Source: Alkalinema sp. CACIAM 70d
GTDB taxonomy: Bacteria > Cyanobacteriota > Cyanobacteriia > Leptolyngbyales > Leptolyngbyaceae
DNA: 64,000 nt
Assembly (NCBI GenBank): GCA_002148405.1
Contig: MUGG01000058.1
Location: 62,001 to 126,000 of the forward strand
Direction of reading: 5' to 3'
This document shows, one piece after another, positions 1 to 8,372 of this stretch (the stretch's first letter is position 1; each line of letters starts with the position of its first letter). The position numbers and the translations under genes are program-made. The notes under the pieces were generated by a model that was not told where the DNA came from, did not search any database, and saw nothing but the letters and a program-made list of their open reading frames with translations.

Positions 1-9
1 CTTTGTCCT

Positions 10-1287
10 TTGAAACCCATGGTTGTCTCTCCTTCCCCAATTCGGCGCTCTGTGCGGTGGACTGCCCTCTCGATCGCCAGTTTCCACACGACCTTGCAAA
101 TTTCCCTAGGTGTCTTGGCTGGGAGTACCTGGATTCGTCCCAGTTCCGCCCAAACGCCGCCCCCACCTACCCTGGAACCCGATCGCCGACCCAGCGCCCT
201 TGATCTGGTTGAACAAGCCCGGCAACGCTTGCGCGATCGGGGCGAATTGCCGCCAGCGGATGCACCAATTGTTCCCTCCAGAACAGATGGAACCGGGATT
301 CCTAACACAGCAGACTCCACTCCTATGCCGACCTTTGGTCAATATCGGCTGGGCTCTGGGGATGTAGTCTCAGTCTTTGTGCAACGGTTTCAGGACTTTA
401 GCTTCCAAGCGGCGATCGACCCTGAAGGCAAAATTACCCATCCGGTACTGGGCAAAATTGAACTACAAGGTTTGACGATCGATGAAGCCCAGGCCAGGGT
501 TCAGCAAGCCGTGAGCCGTTATATTATCAACCCGATCGTGCTGCTCTCCCTGGCCAACCAGCGTGCCGTTCAGGTAACAGTGACTGGGGAAGTGGTGCGA
601 CCAGGGTTGTATCCCTTGGGCAATCAACCCCAGCGAGTCTCCTCAGTACTCCTAGCTGCTGGGGGCACGACGGATCAAGCCGATCTGCGGGAGGTCAAAG
701 TTCGACGAGCCCTACCCAATGGAGAAACGATCGAGGAATCTTTGGATTTATTTACGCCGTTAAAAACGGGAACGTCGTTGCCTGATGCCCGCTTGCAGGA
801 CGGCGATGTGATCATGGTCGCCAAGTTGCAACCGGATAAATTGCAGGATTACGATCGCAGCATTGTCGCGCGATCGACCTTAGTCAAACCCCAACTGACA
901 ATTCGCGTCCTCAGCTATGCGCGGGGGGGCCTAGGGGAAGTGATTGTGCCGAACGGGAGTAAGTTTATCGATGCCCTAGCCAAGGTGGGCCTCAACCCCG
1001 ATGCAGCCAATCTGCGCAAAATTGCCGTCGTCAGGTTTGATGCCCTGCAACAGAAGGCCGTCACCTTCCAACTGGACGGCAAGAAAGCCATTATGGGCGA
1101 CATAACCCAAAACATCGCCCTTCAGGATAATGATGTAATTGTGATTGGGCGCAACTTAGTAGGCAGAATCACTTATGCCTTGAATGTCTTTACTCAGCCC
1201 TTTCGCGATGTGTTAGGGTTCCTCTTGTTTTTCCGCGAATTGGGCAGTAGCGCAACCAATCTGTTTCGACCCTCGGGGCAGGAGTAA
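10..1287 (+). CDS. Polysaccharide export outer-membrane protein (Wza/SLBB type)
   Basis: Probable outer-membrane auxiliary protein that exports exopolysaccharide across the outer membrane. An N-terminal signal-like segment (about residues 15-45) precedes a poly-export motif (YRLGSGDVVSV near residue 112) and two SLBB-like segments (about 190-270 and 295-380). The C-terminus has a hydrophobic stretch (VLGFLLFF), as in Wza-like proteins with a terminal helix. The frame is open to the window edge. TTG at 10 and ATG at 19 are both possible starts, and the true start could lie upstream. The next gene encodes a Wzc-like protein 71 bp downstream on the same strand, the usual partner pair. Family assignment is firm; the polymer exported is unknown. 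Confidence 0.88.
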   Translation: MKPMVVSPSPIRRSVRWTALSIASFHTTLQISLGVLAGSTWIRPSSAQTPPPPTLEPDRRPSALDLVEQARQRLRDRGELPPADAPIVPSRTDGTGIPNTADSTPMPTFGQYRLGSGDVVSVFVQRFQDFSFQAAIDPEGKITHPVLGKIELQGLTIDEAQARVQQAVSRYIINPIVLLSLANQRAVQVTVTGEVVRPGLYPLGNQPQRVSSVLLAAGGTTDQADLREVKVRRALPNGETIEESLDLFTPLKTGTSLPDARLQDGDVIMVAKLQPDKLQDYDRSIVARSTLVKPQLTIRVLSYARGGLGEVIVPNGSKFIDALAKVGLNPDAANLRKIAVVRFDALQQKAVTFQLDGKKAIMGDITQNIALQDNDVIVIGRNLVGRITYALNVFTQPFRDVLGFLLFFRELGSSATNLFRPSGQE

Positions 1288-1358
1288 TTCTGACCTAGAA
1301 TTTGACCCAGACGCTTCTTTGTGCAAACTCGGTGTAAACTCGATTCCCCCCTTCCCCC

Positions 1359-3395
1359 ATGGCTTCCCCGATCGTTAAACGCTATTTCCTCGCTGTCAAT
1401 CGCTATAAATGGTTACTGCCTGTGGGTTTGGCCCTGGGGGTAACGGGGGCCAGTTTTGCGGTGTCGCAGCCCGATCCCCCACCGATGTATACCGTGGAGG
1501 CCATTCTCGTCGGCAACCAACCCACCACTGTGTTCTCCACCACTGGCACAGAGATCCGCCAACCGATCGAGACGTTTACCGCCGATTCCCTCGTGACGGA
1601 AGCCATGCTCAACAATGTGGCGCAAAAAGTGGGTTTAGACAGCAAAAAAATTCTCAGAAATTTGAAAGTGACGTTGCCAGGGGGCGAGTCTGCTAAGGAC
1701 AAAAAAGCTGCTACCTCCGCAGGCCCGCCCCAAGTTCAGTTAACCTATCGAGATACGGAGGAAAATCGTGCCAAGCAAGTCATGCAGAGTTTGGCGGAAC
1801 AAATTGTGCAGCAGAGTCAAGGTAATAACTCTGCACGCTTAAAAGCAATCATTGAGTCTTTAAATCAACGAATTCCTAAAGCAAAAGCAGAATTAAACGC
1901 TGCCGAGCAACAGTTGGAACTGTACGATCGCACGGAAGGCCCCACCCTGATCGCCGCGCAGAATGGTAGTTTGAGTGGAGCCATTTCCCAAAGTGAGAAC
2001 CAACAGCGCCTGTTGGGTTTGGAATTGGAACGCATCAATGCTGAAGTAGCCAGTTTACAAAGCAAATTGGGCCTTGATCCCAACCAAGCCTATGTCTCTT
2101 CAGCCCTGAGCGCCGATCCGATCATTGCCAATCTGCGGGCTCAAATTTATCAAATTGAATCTCAATTGGCGATCGCGGGCAAAGACTTGACTCCCGCCCA
2201 CCCCCGCATAGTGGAACTGACCCAGCAAAAAGCGGCCTTAGATGAACAACTGCATCAACGCGCCCGCGAGGTGATGGGAGGCAATGGGGTAGCGGCTCCG
2301 TTCCAGGCCAATGTGCGCCAAGATAGTAGCCTCGATCCCAAACGCCAGGAAATGGCCAATCAATTGGTGGCTCTAACCACGCAACGGGAAGGCATTGTCC
2401 GCCAGTTACAATTGCTCAGCCGATCGCGCCAAGATCTGCGGCTGCAACTCCAAAATTTGCCGAACAAGCAGTTGGCGAGAACCCGTTTAGAAGATCAGTT
2501 CAAGCTCAAAAAAGTCTTGCATGATCAAATGCAGGCCAAGTTAATTGACGCTAAAACCGCTGAAGCAGAAACTGTGAGTAGCTTAAGTATTGCTCAGTTA
2601 TCAGCATTGCCGATCGAACCTAAGCCGCCTAAAAATGCACCGTTGATGATTTTAGTCGGAGGAGTCGTGGGCTTAATTGTGGGAGCAGGGGTGATTTTCC
2701 TGCTGGATATGATGGAGGGCACGGTCTATACGCCAGAGGATTTGCGGGATACCCTACGGCAACAGGATGTGCCACTGCTGGGGATGTTACCGTGGATTCC
2801 CAGTTGGGAAAATGGCAATGGTGCACCGCTACTACTCAAAGCCGATTCCCCCTACAGTGAGGCCTATGAGCGCTTCCGTAGCACGCTTCGCTTAGCAGAA
2901 GGGACATTACCTAAAATGCTGCTGATTACTAGTCCCATCACCCAAGAAGGTAAGACAACTGTGGCTTATAACTTGGCGATCGTGGCGGCACGATCGGGCA
3001 AACGTACGCTGTTGATCGAAGCAGATTTACGATCGCCTTCTCGGAGTCAGGATTTAGGCGTCATGGTCGCTGCGGAGCGATCGCAGGAACCGTTACGGTA
3101 TTACAGCCAGATTAGTGATTGCATTCAATGGGTTCCGGATGTGGAAAATCTATATATCATTCCCAGCGTGGGTATTCAGTCCCAAGCGTCTTCTATTTTG
3201 GAATCCAACGAAATGCATCGATTGTTGGAAGAAGCCCAAGGCCGATTTGATTTTGTCGTTTTGGATGCGCCATCCCTCGGTCAATGCAATGATGCATTAC
3301 TGTTAGAACCTTACACCGATGGACTGGTATTGGTTACGCGACCAGGAATCACTCAAAAAAAGTCTACTGACAGAAGCGATCGAGCAGCTCAATGA
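1359..3395 (+). CDS. Wzc-like chain-length determinant / BY-kinase-like protein, frameshifted near the C-terminus
   Basis: Inner-membrane protein that, in this family, controls polysaccharide chain length and carries a cytoplasmic P-loop kinase-like domain. Seen: Wzz-type N-terminus with a membrane segment (about 18-36), a long coiled-coil periplasmic region, a second membrane segment (about 428-450), then a P-loop (QEGKTT, about 529-534), Walker A' (LLIEADLR, about 551) and Walker B (FDFVVLDAP, about 630). The canonical G before EGKT is Q. The reading frame ends early because of a run of seven A at 3355-3361. Removing one A joins it to the frame ending at 3543 and gives a 727-residue protein continuing TQKSLLTEAIEQL. 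No tyrosine-rich tail is present even in the restored form. Lies directly after the export protein. Confidence 0.85.
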   Translation: MASPIVKRYFLAVNRYKWLLPVGLALGVTGASFAVSQPDPPPMYTVEAILVGNQPTTVFSTTGTEIRQPIETFTADSLVTEAMLNNVAQKVGLDSKKILRNLKVTLPGGESAKDKKAATSAGPPQVQLTYRDTEENRAKQVMQSLAEQIVQQSQGNNSARLKAIIESLNQRIPKAKAELNAAEQQLELYDRTEGPTLIAAQNGSLSGAISQSENQQRLLGLELERINAEVASLQSKLGLDPNQAYVSSALSADPIIANLRAQIYQIESQLAIAGKDLTPAHPRIVELTQQKAALDEQLHQRAREVMGGNGVAAPFQANVRQDSSLDPKRQEMANQLVALTTQREGIVRQLQLLSRSRQDLRLQLQNLPNKQLARTRLEDQFKLKKVLHDQMQAKLIDAKTAEAETVSSLSIAQLSALPIEPKPPKNAPLMILVGGVVGLIVGAGVIFLLDMMEGTVYTPEDLRDTLRQQDVPLLGMLPWIPSWENGNGAPLLLKADSPYSEAYERFRSTLRLAEGTLPKMLLITSPITQEGKTTVAYNLAIVAARSGKRTLLIEADLRSPSRSQDLGVMVAAERSQEPLRYYSQISDCIQWVPDVENLYIIPSVGIQSQASSILESNEMHRLLEEAQGRFDFVVLDAPSLGQCNDALLLEPYTDGLVLVTRPGITQKKSTDRSDRAAQ

Positions 3396-3543
3396 ATCCG
3401 AGGATGTTAATTTGCTAGGAGCCGTGGTGAATGGTGTAGAAATGCAAGTGCCCCGTGGAGTAGTCACTCCAACGACCTACCAACCCTCCCTCGCGATCGT
3501 CCAGCAGGGCTCTCCCGAAACCGCCTCCCACGTAGAGGTATAA
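3355..3543 (+). pseudogene. Displaced C-terminal part of the Wzc-like protein
   Basis: This frame continues the P-loop domain of the preceding gene (SLLTEAIEQLNESEDVNLLG and onward), with typical BY-kinase/MinD-like C-terminal sequence including LLGAVVNG. It is out of frame by one base relative to the upstream part because of the A7 run at 3355-3361. It has no convincing start of its own; an ATG at 3319 in this frame would translate sequence that belongs to the other frame. Either a real frameshift mutation, a sequencing or assembly error in the homopolymer, or a slippage site. Confidence 0.75.
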
Positions 3544-3621
3544 ACAGCACAGACCCACTAGCCAAGTTATAGCTGTAGCCCAGATGATTAGGACAATCTT
3601 ATCTTCACTCGCCAGCCATCC

Positions 3622-3656
3622 GATCCCCCTAAATCCCCCTTAATAAGGGGGACTTT
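3622..3656. repeat. Cyanobacterial small palindromic repeat (CCCCCT/AGGGGG type)
   Basis: An 8-bp perfect inverted repeat, TCCCCCTT at 3634-3641 and AAGGGGGA at 3645-3652, with a 3-nt loop. It is preceded by a direct CCCCCTAAAT motif. From memory this resembles a short interspersed repeat common in filamentous cyanobacteria. It provides the last codons and stop (3629-3631) of the NYN protein. Confidence 0.6.
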
Positions 3657-4231
3657 GAGTCAATAGCAGATTGGGATTGTGAAACTTGAGATTGTGAAAC
3701 TTGGGGTTGTGAAACTTGAGATTGTGAAACCGTGATGACCTTGTGATTTTGATGCACTTCGGCAAGCAAGGTGGGTAGATCTTCTAAACAATAATGTTCA
3801 TCAACAACCTGAATTAATTCTTGGCTGGCTTGGCGGTGCTTACTGGTTAAGCAAACAACATAGTGATTGCGTTCATGTAACACATCGACTACCGGAACAA
3901 AGTCACTATCTCCCGTCGATAAAATATAAACCTCGGGTAACAGCGTCTGCCGAATTTTCGACATGATTAAACAATCCCGAAAAATCTTGTTATCTACAGC
4001 ATTATGTCCGGGGGAGACTCTGACCGTCGAAAAGCCCGTCTCTTCCAGCATTACCCTAGATTTTTTACGCACTCGCCAATTCACTGCATAGGCGCGCAGA
4101 CGGGCGGGATTCACCTCCCCATACTGTTTCGCCAACAGCCGAATCCAGTAGGCATGGTTATGGGCAGGAATATTTTCCACATCTAAAAATACATAAACAG
4201 AGGGACGATCGGGAATCGGTTTGGGCTTCAT
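3629..4231 (-). CDS. NYN-domain (LabA/DUF88-like) protein
   Basis: PIN-like NYN domain protein, a family of putative metal-dependent RNases. Seen: FLDVEN (D17, N20), AVDNKIFRD (D80) and STGDSD (D108, D110), which together form the acidic active-site set. The domain covers about residues 10-160. The C-terminal tail is four copies of a VSQSQ-type pentapeptide encoded by a 15-bp tandem repeat, followed by KSPLLRGI read from a small palindromic repeat element, so the tail is probably not ancestral. ATG start at 4231. It stands alone, convergent with the Wzc-like gene. LabA proteins act in circadian output in some cyanobacteria; that role is not shown here. Confidence 0.85.
   Translation of the reverse strand: MKPKPIPDRPSVYVFLDVENIPAHNHAYWIRLLAKQYGEVNPARLRAYAVNWRVRKKSRVMLEETGFSTVRVSPGHNAVDNKIFRDCLIMSKIRQTLLPEVYILSTGDSDFVPVVDVLHERNHYVVCLTSKHRQASQELIQVVDEHYCLEDLPTLLAEVHQNHKVITVSQSQVSQPQVSQSQVSQSQSAIDSKSPLLRGI
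3671..3730. repeat. 15-bp tandem repeat x4 within NYN gene tail
   Basis: Four adjacent 15-bp units (3671-3685, 3686-3700, 3701-3715, 3716-3730), each ending TTGTGAAAC, differing at one or two positions. In frame on the minus strand they encode VSQSQ/VSQPQ pentapeptides. Confidence 0.9.
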
Positions 4232-4346
4232 GACTCATATCAAAATGTTCGGATAGGACATAATAGGATACCGCCAATCCAGAATTCGGAAGTTGAAAAT
4301 TTTCTTACAAATTTCAACGATCGCACTGCTACTCCGGCTTGTCATT

Positions 4347-4402
4347 ACCAACCCACAACGACCAACCCAGGACTACTAACCCACCACTACCAACCCACAA
4401 TC
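4347..4402. repeat. 14-bp periodic repeat x4 across a stop codon
   Basis: The motif ACCAACCCA (once ACTAACCCA) recurs exactly every 14 bp at 4347, 4361, 4375 and 4389. The minus-strand stop codon at 4387-4389 of the neighbouring membrane iron-sulfur protein falls within the array. Confidence 0.8.
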
Positions 4403-6984
4403 ACACTCCACATCAGCACCATTAGCACGATCGCGGCTCCATGCTGCGGCCACAGTTTGAGGATGGGCTGTTTAGCAATTTGTTGCGTCAAAATTACGCT
4501 ACAAACTAGGGCAACTAGCAGCGTTCCACCTTGTAAAAAGGCAATCACCGCTGGATGGGCCGAAAACCCAGGTACCCCCACCGTCGCCAAACCAAAGGTC
4601 GAAAAGGCCACTGGCAAAATTTGCCCTGCTTCCTCCAGACCCAACTTGAGGTAGTGCGCCGTCGTTCCACCCAGAACCAGAGGTAGATAGCCATAGGCCG
4701 CGTACAGAAACCGCCGCGTCTTGCCCACCGGATTCAGCCATTTCTGCAAAGAATGAATGGTAAACGCGATCGCGATCGGTAAACTCAATGCCATCATTGA
4801 AGCCCAGAGATGAAAGCCAAATTGCTCCAAATGCAACGCTAAAGGCAAACGCTGTTGTAGTTCTGGCAATCGATGTAAAAACACAGCACCAAATAGTAAA
4901 AACAAGAGCGAAACTTCTGCATAACTTGGCTCATGGGTCGTCCATAACTCAATCCCCGGTGGTCGCAGATTGAGTTCCACCGATCGATGGGGACAGGCTT
5001 TCAAACAAGTCATACAAAGTACGCAATCTTTGTTATCTTGCAATTGCGCCGGATGGGAATAAATGGGACATCCTCCTGTTTCCTGGCCTTCGCCCTTTTG
5101 TGGCCCCCCTTTGTAGCATTGATAGGTCGTACAGGAAGCTGAACAAATACCCTGTTTTGCCCGCAGTTCCACCATCGACAATTTCGCAAACAAGCCATTC
5201 ATGCCCCCGATCGGACACAAATAGCGACACCAAAATCGCCGCTCAAACAACAACGAAAAAATCACAGCCCCTGCCGTAATTAACAACAGCAAACAAGCAG
5301 ATAAATAGGCTGTATTTTCTAAATTCCACAACTCTTCCCACAATAGAATCAAAGTAAAGAGGCCAAACAAAAACCAGCCGCCGACGCTCTCTGCCTGTTG
5401 CCTAGGCCAAGATTTTAACGATCGTGGCCACCACTGTAATGACAATTTTTGAACTAACTCGCCGTAGATCATGAAGGGGCAAAACGAGCACCAAATCCGA
5501 CCTAGAAACGGGAAAATTAAACAACTTCCCAGCCACCACCAATCCCAAAATAAATTCAACGCACAATTCAGATCGCGGCTTTGCGGCCCTAGAAATAACA
5601 CGCCTACGATGAATGCAAAAGCTGTTAACGTCAATCCATAATTGATCCGATCGGGATACCAATCACTCCGCAAAAATTGTCGTAACCCAGGATAGGCATT
5701 TAACAAATTGACCCGAAATCGATTCGCCTTACTGCTAGCAGGCCAAAACACTTCTTCCGTTAACTCCGCTGCCCCATCCGCTTGCAGTAAGGCCCGATTC
5801 ACTAAATTTTCCAACTCCGTCAAATTGCCCGGAAAGTCATAACTTTGTAAGCGTCGCAAAGCTTCTGGAGTCACGCTCGGTTTTGCAATCCCCCGCGATC
5901 GACAGGTCAGACTCAGATAATATTCCACTTGAGCTGAAATATCTGCCTTTCGCACCCGTAGCGGTGGCACCTTAATCGAATGGCGAACCCGCTTGCACTT
6001 TTCCACTTGAGGCAAGATTTTTTCGGAGGTCATGATGATGCGAGCTTCCGAAAATTTGATGGTGCTGGAAGCGGTATCCGCAGTGGAATTGGGCGAGTCT
6101 ACACTGGATGATTCCGCACTGGACGAGTCTGTCAGCCCTTCATTGGGTCGAGGTACGGCTGCGTATTCTCCCGTTGCCAGCAAACGAATGAGCTGCGCCT
6201 CTAGGTGGGGGGGCAAATCCTCCAAATTATTCAACATCAGTGTGCCCCGACCGATCCAATCGAGAATCCCCGATCGATGACCTCGGCCAAATAAATCTGC
6301 CCCATTAGCTTGTAAGGTATTACAGTTCAGCTTCACCAACGGTTCATGGCGATCGATCGACCCAAAGTGAATCAGCGCGGCAATATTGTCCTTGTTCAGA
6401 CCGGGCTCCCCAAAGATCAACACTGGCAGCCGATCGTCCGTCGCTTTGCGAATATCCTGCCGCAACCGCACAGCATAACGACTGGAACCCACAATGCCCC
6501 GCCGCACTTTGGTCATCAAATAAGGACGCAAAACGCGCTCCCGTTCCCGCTCAAAATTCAACGTGGCTTCTGCTTCTTGTAACGCCTCGGCCAACTGTTG
6601 GGACACCAACTGGGCAATGGCTGGATACTGTTGAACGATCGCGCTAAATTTCTGACGAGGCACCTGCCACAATACGCCCTCATCCAGCGTGATCGTGGTC
6701 TGCTCAGCGGGCTGATCCAGCAGTAGCTCCTTCAAATACAACACTGCACCCGGTAAAACGCTCACGGCCTTCGCAATCGCATTGGGACTGGAGCGATAGC
6801 TTTCCAAATGCCCTTGGTACAGAATATAAAGTGCAGGTGGTAGGGTGTCCTCTAGTACGAGCCGACGATTACGCCGCAAGGGCACCGCTTCGATCGCGTC
6901 TGCAATGGCCCTTAGTCCATCCTCCGAGAGGTCGCTAAATACCGTAAACTCTCGCAGCCAGTCAACCCGTGCCTCTAGATCCAT
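4387..6984 (-). CDS. CRP-like sensor + degenerate sigma54-type AAA + NapH-like 4Fe-4S membrane fusion protein
   Basis: Large regulatory or redox fusion, numbered from the ATG at 6984 (a TTG at 6999 is also possible). Residues about 10-135 form a cyclic-nucleotide/CRP-type sensor fold. Residues about 165-405 resemble an NtrC-type AAA domain, but the Walker A reads GEPGLNK, the GAFTGA loop is missing, and Walker B reads LMLNN instead of LDE. A Ser/Thr-rich insert lies near 285-310. After about residue 445 come roughly ten hydrophobic helices with NapH/CcoG-like cysteines: CSFC (499-502), CRYLCP (586-590), further Cys near 614-639, and CVLCMTCLKACP (654-664), a 4Fe-4S motif. Likely senses or passes electrons at a membrane; ATPase and sigma54 activity look lost. 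Function otherwise unknown. Confidence 0.85.
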   Translation of the reverse strand: MDLEARVDWLREFTVFSDLSEDGLRAIADAIEAVPLRRNRRLVLEDTLPPALYILYQGHLESYRSSPNAIAKAVSVLPGAVLYLKELLLDQPAEQTTITLDEGVLWQVPRQKFSAIVQQYPAIAQLVSQQLAEALQEAEATLNFERERERVLRPYLMTKVRRGIVGSSRYAVRLRQDIRKATDDRLPVLIFGEPGLNKDNIAALIHFGSIDRHEPLVKLNCNTLQANGADLFGRGHRSGILDWIGRGTLMLNNLEDLPPHLEAQLIRLLATGEYAAVPRPNEGLTDSSSAESSSVDSPNSTADTASSTIKFSEARIIMTSEKILPQVEKCKRVRHSIKVPPLRVRKADISAQVEYYLSLTCRSRGIAKPSVTPEALRRLQSYDFPGNLTELENLVNRALLQADGAAELTEEVFWPASSKANRFRVNLLNAYPGLRQFLRSDWYPDRINYGLTLTAFAFIVGVLFLGPQSRDLNCALNLFWDWWWLGSCLIFPFLGRIWCSFCPFMIYGELVQKLSLQWWPRSLKSWPRQQAESVGGWFLFGLFTLILLWEELWNLENTAYLSACLLLLITAGAVIFSLLFERRFWCRYLCPIGGMNGLFAKLSMVELRAKQGICSASCTTYQCYKGGPQKGEGQETGGCPIYSHPAQLQDNKDCVLCMTCLKACPHRSVELNLRPPGIELWTTHEPSYAEVSLLFLLFGAVFLHRLPELQQRLPLALHLEQFGFHLWASMMALSLPIAIAFTIHSLQKWLNPVGKTRRFLYAAYGYLPLVLGGTTAHYLKLGLEEAGQILPVAFSTFGLATVGVPGFSAHPAVIAFLQGGTLLVALVCSVILTQQIAKQPILKLWPQHGAAIVLMVLMWSVIVGW

Positions 6985-7006
6985 CCTACTCGCCCCCAAT
7001 TCCCGG

Positions 7007-8194
7007 TTACCAATTCACCTGCAATCGCTCTTGCACCACCCGTTGGTAAATTTCTTCCGTTTGTTCCGCCAAAAGTGCCCAACGAAACCGATGCTCTAGT
7101 TCTTGATAGGCATTTTCCACAAGCTGATGCGCCAACTCTGGATTCTTGAGGATTTCTAAAATTCCCTGGGCCAAGGATATAGAATCATTGGTCACCGTCA
7201 CAACCCCCGTGCGACCATGGTCAACCACTTCCGGCAATCCCCCCGTATTGGATACCACTACAGGCACCCGTGCTGCAAAGCTTTCCAAGGCTACAATGCC
7301 AAAGGGTTCATATAGGCTCGGAAACACTGCACAGTCTGCGATCGTTTGAAACTTATCTAAATCCTCATCGGGCATAAACCCAGTAAAACGGCAATATTCT
7401 CCGATGCCTAATTCGCTAACCTGTCGTTGCAGCGGTTCAAGCTGTCCAGTTCCGATAATGACAAACTTGACATGGCCATCCAATGCCTGAATAACTAGAG
7501 GAGCAGCTTGGAGTAACCGCACGATTCCTTTTTCGTAAGTAATCCGTCCCACATAATAGACAATCTTTTCATCATCCTGGGCAAATCGCCGCCGGAAAGA
7601 CACTACGTCAAAATCGGGATCTAGATGTTTTTTCTCCGCCCGAATACCGTTGTACACCACATCAATTTTGTCCGAGGGCATGTGTAGCACCTTGGCAACT
7701 TCCCGCTTCATATACTGGGTACAAACAATAATGCGCCAAGCTTCATGGGCTAAAAACCGCTCTTTTTCGCTGACATGACGCTGGATATCGTTATGAATCC
7801 CATTGTTGCGTCCATATTCCGTAGCATGAATCGTGGCAACTAAGGGGATATGGAAATGGTGTTTGAGCGCGATCGCCGAATCTCCCACTAGCCAATCATG
7901 GGCATGAATGACATCGAAGGGACGCTTCTGGATCAGCAACTGTCCACCGAAGCTCCCCATGCTCTCATTCATCCGACCCACCCAATGGAAAAAATTGTGG
8001 CTTTCTCCCACCATCACCCGATGAACCTGAACCCCCTCCACTTCTTCATAGGCTGGTGCTTCTCCAAACTGAACGGTCACAATATGGATTTCATGCCCTC
8101 GTTTTACCAGTTCTGGGTAAAGTTCAGCCACGTGGCGGGCAATCCCACCCACAATGCGAGGGGGAAATTCCCAGGTCAACACCAATATTTTCAT
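7007..8194 (-). CDS. Glycosyltransferase family 4 (GT-B fold)
   Basis: Cytoplasmic retaining glycosyltransferase. The N-terminus MKILVLTWEFPPRIVGGIAR is the typical glycogen-synthase-like GT4 opening with a glycine-rich donor loop. The C-terminal half has YVGRITYEKG and EPFGIVALESFAA, the family's EX7E region, then GGLPEVV. The start is placed at ATG 8194 because homologous proteins begin at MKIL; an upstream in-frame start at 8245 would add 17 unconserved residues. It lies 22 bp downstream of nothing else on its strand and is divergent from sasA. The acceptor and sugar donor cannot be read from the sequence. Confidence 0.87.
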   Translation of the reverse strand: MKILVLTWEFPPRIVGGIARHVAELYPELVKRGHEIHIVTVQFGEAPAYEEVEGVQVHRVMVGESHNFFHWVGRMNESMGSFGGQLLIQKRPFDVIHAHDWLVGDSAIALKHHFHIPLVATIHATEYGRNNGIHNDIQRHVSEKERFLAHEAWRIIVCTQYMKREVAKVLHMPSDKIDVVYNGIRAEKKHLDPDFDVVSFRRRFAQDDEKIVYYVGRITYEKGIVRLLQAAPLVIQALDGHVKFVIIGTGQLEPLQRQVSELGIGEYCRFTGFMPDEDLDKFQTIADCAVFPSLYEPFGIVALESFAARVPVVVSNTGGLPEVVDHGRTGVVTVTNDSISLAQGILEILKNPELAHQLVENAYQELEHRFRWALLAEQTEEIYQRVVQERLQVNW

Positions 8195-8357
8195 TTGTGT
8201 CGTAGATCTTGACTCGCTGAATGTATTTTCACTCTGTATTCCCACTTTACAAGGTGATGGGACAAGCTGTAGCCAGGGTCAAACTCGGGAAAGTTGCCTC
8301 ACCAGTCCACAATCCGTTACCTTTGCACTAAGGGAATGTATGATGGCTATGTTTATC

Positions 8358-8364
8358 AGGGAGG
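8358..8364 (+). promoter_or_regulatory. Shine-Dalgarno deciding the sasA start
   Basis: AGGGAGG lies 8 nt before ATG 8373 and supports that start over the upstream in-frame ATGs at 8340, 8343 and 8349. Confidence 0.7.
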
Positions 8365-8372
8365 ATTTCGCG

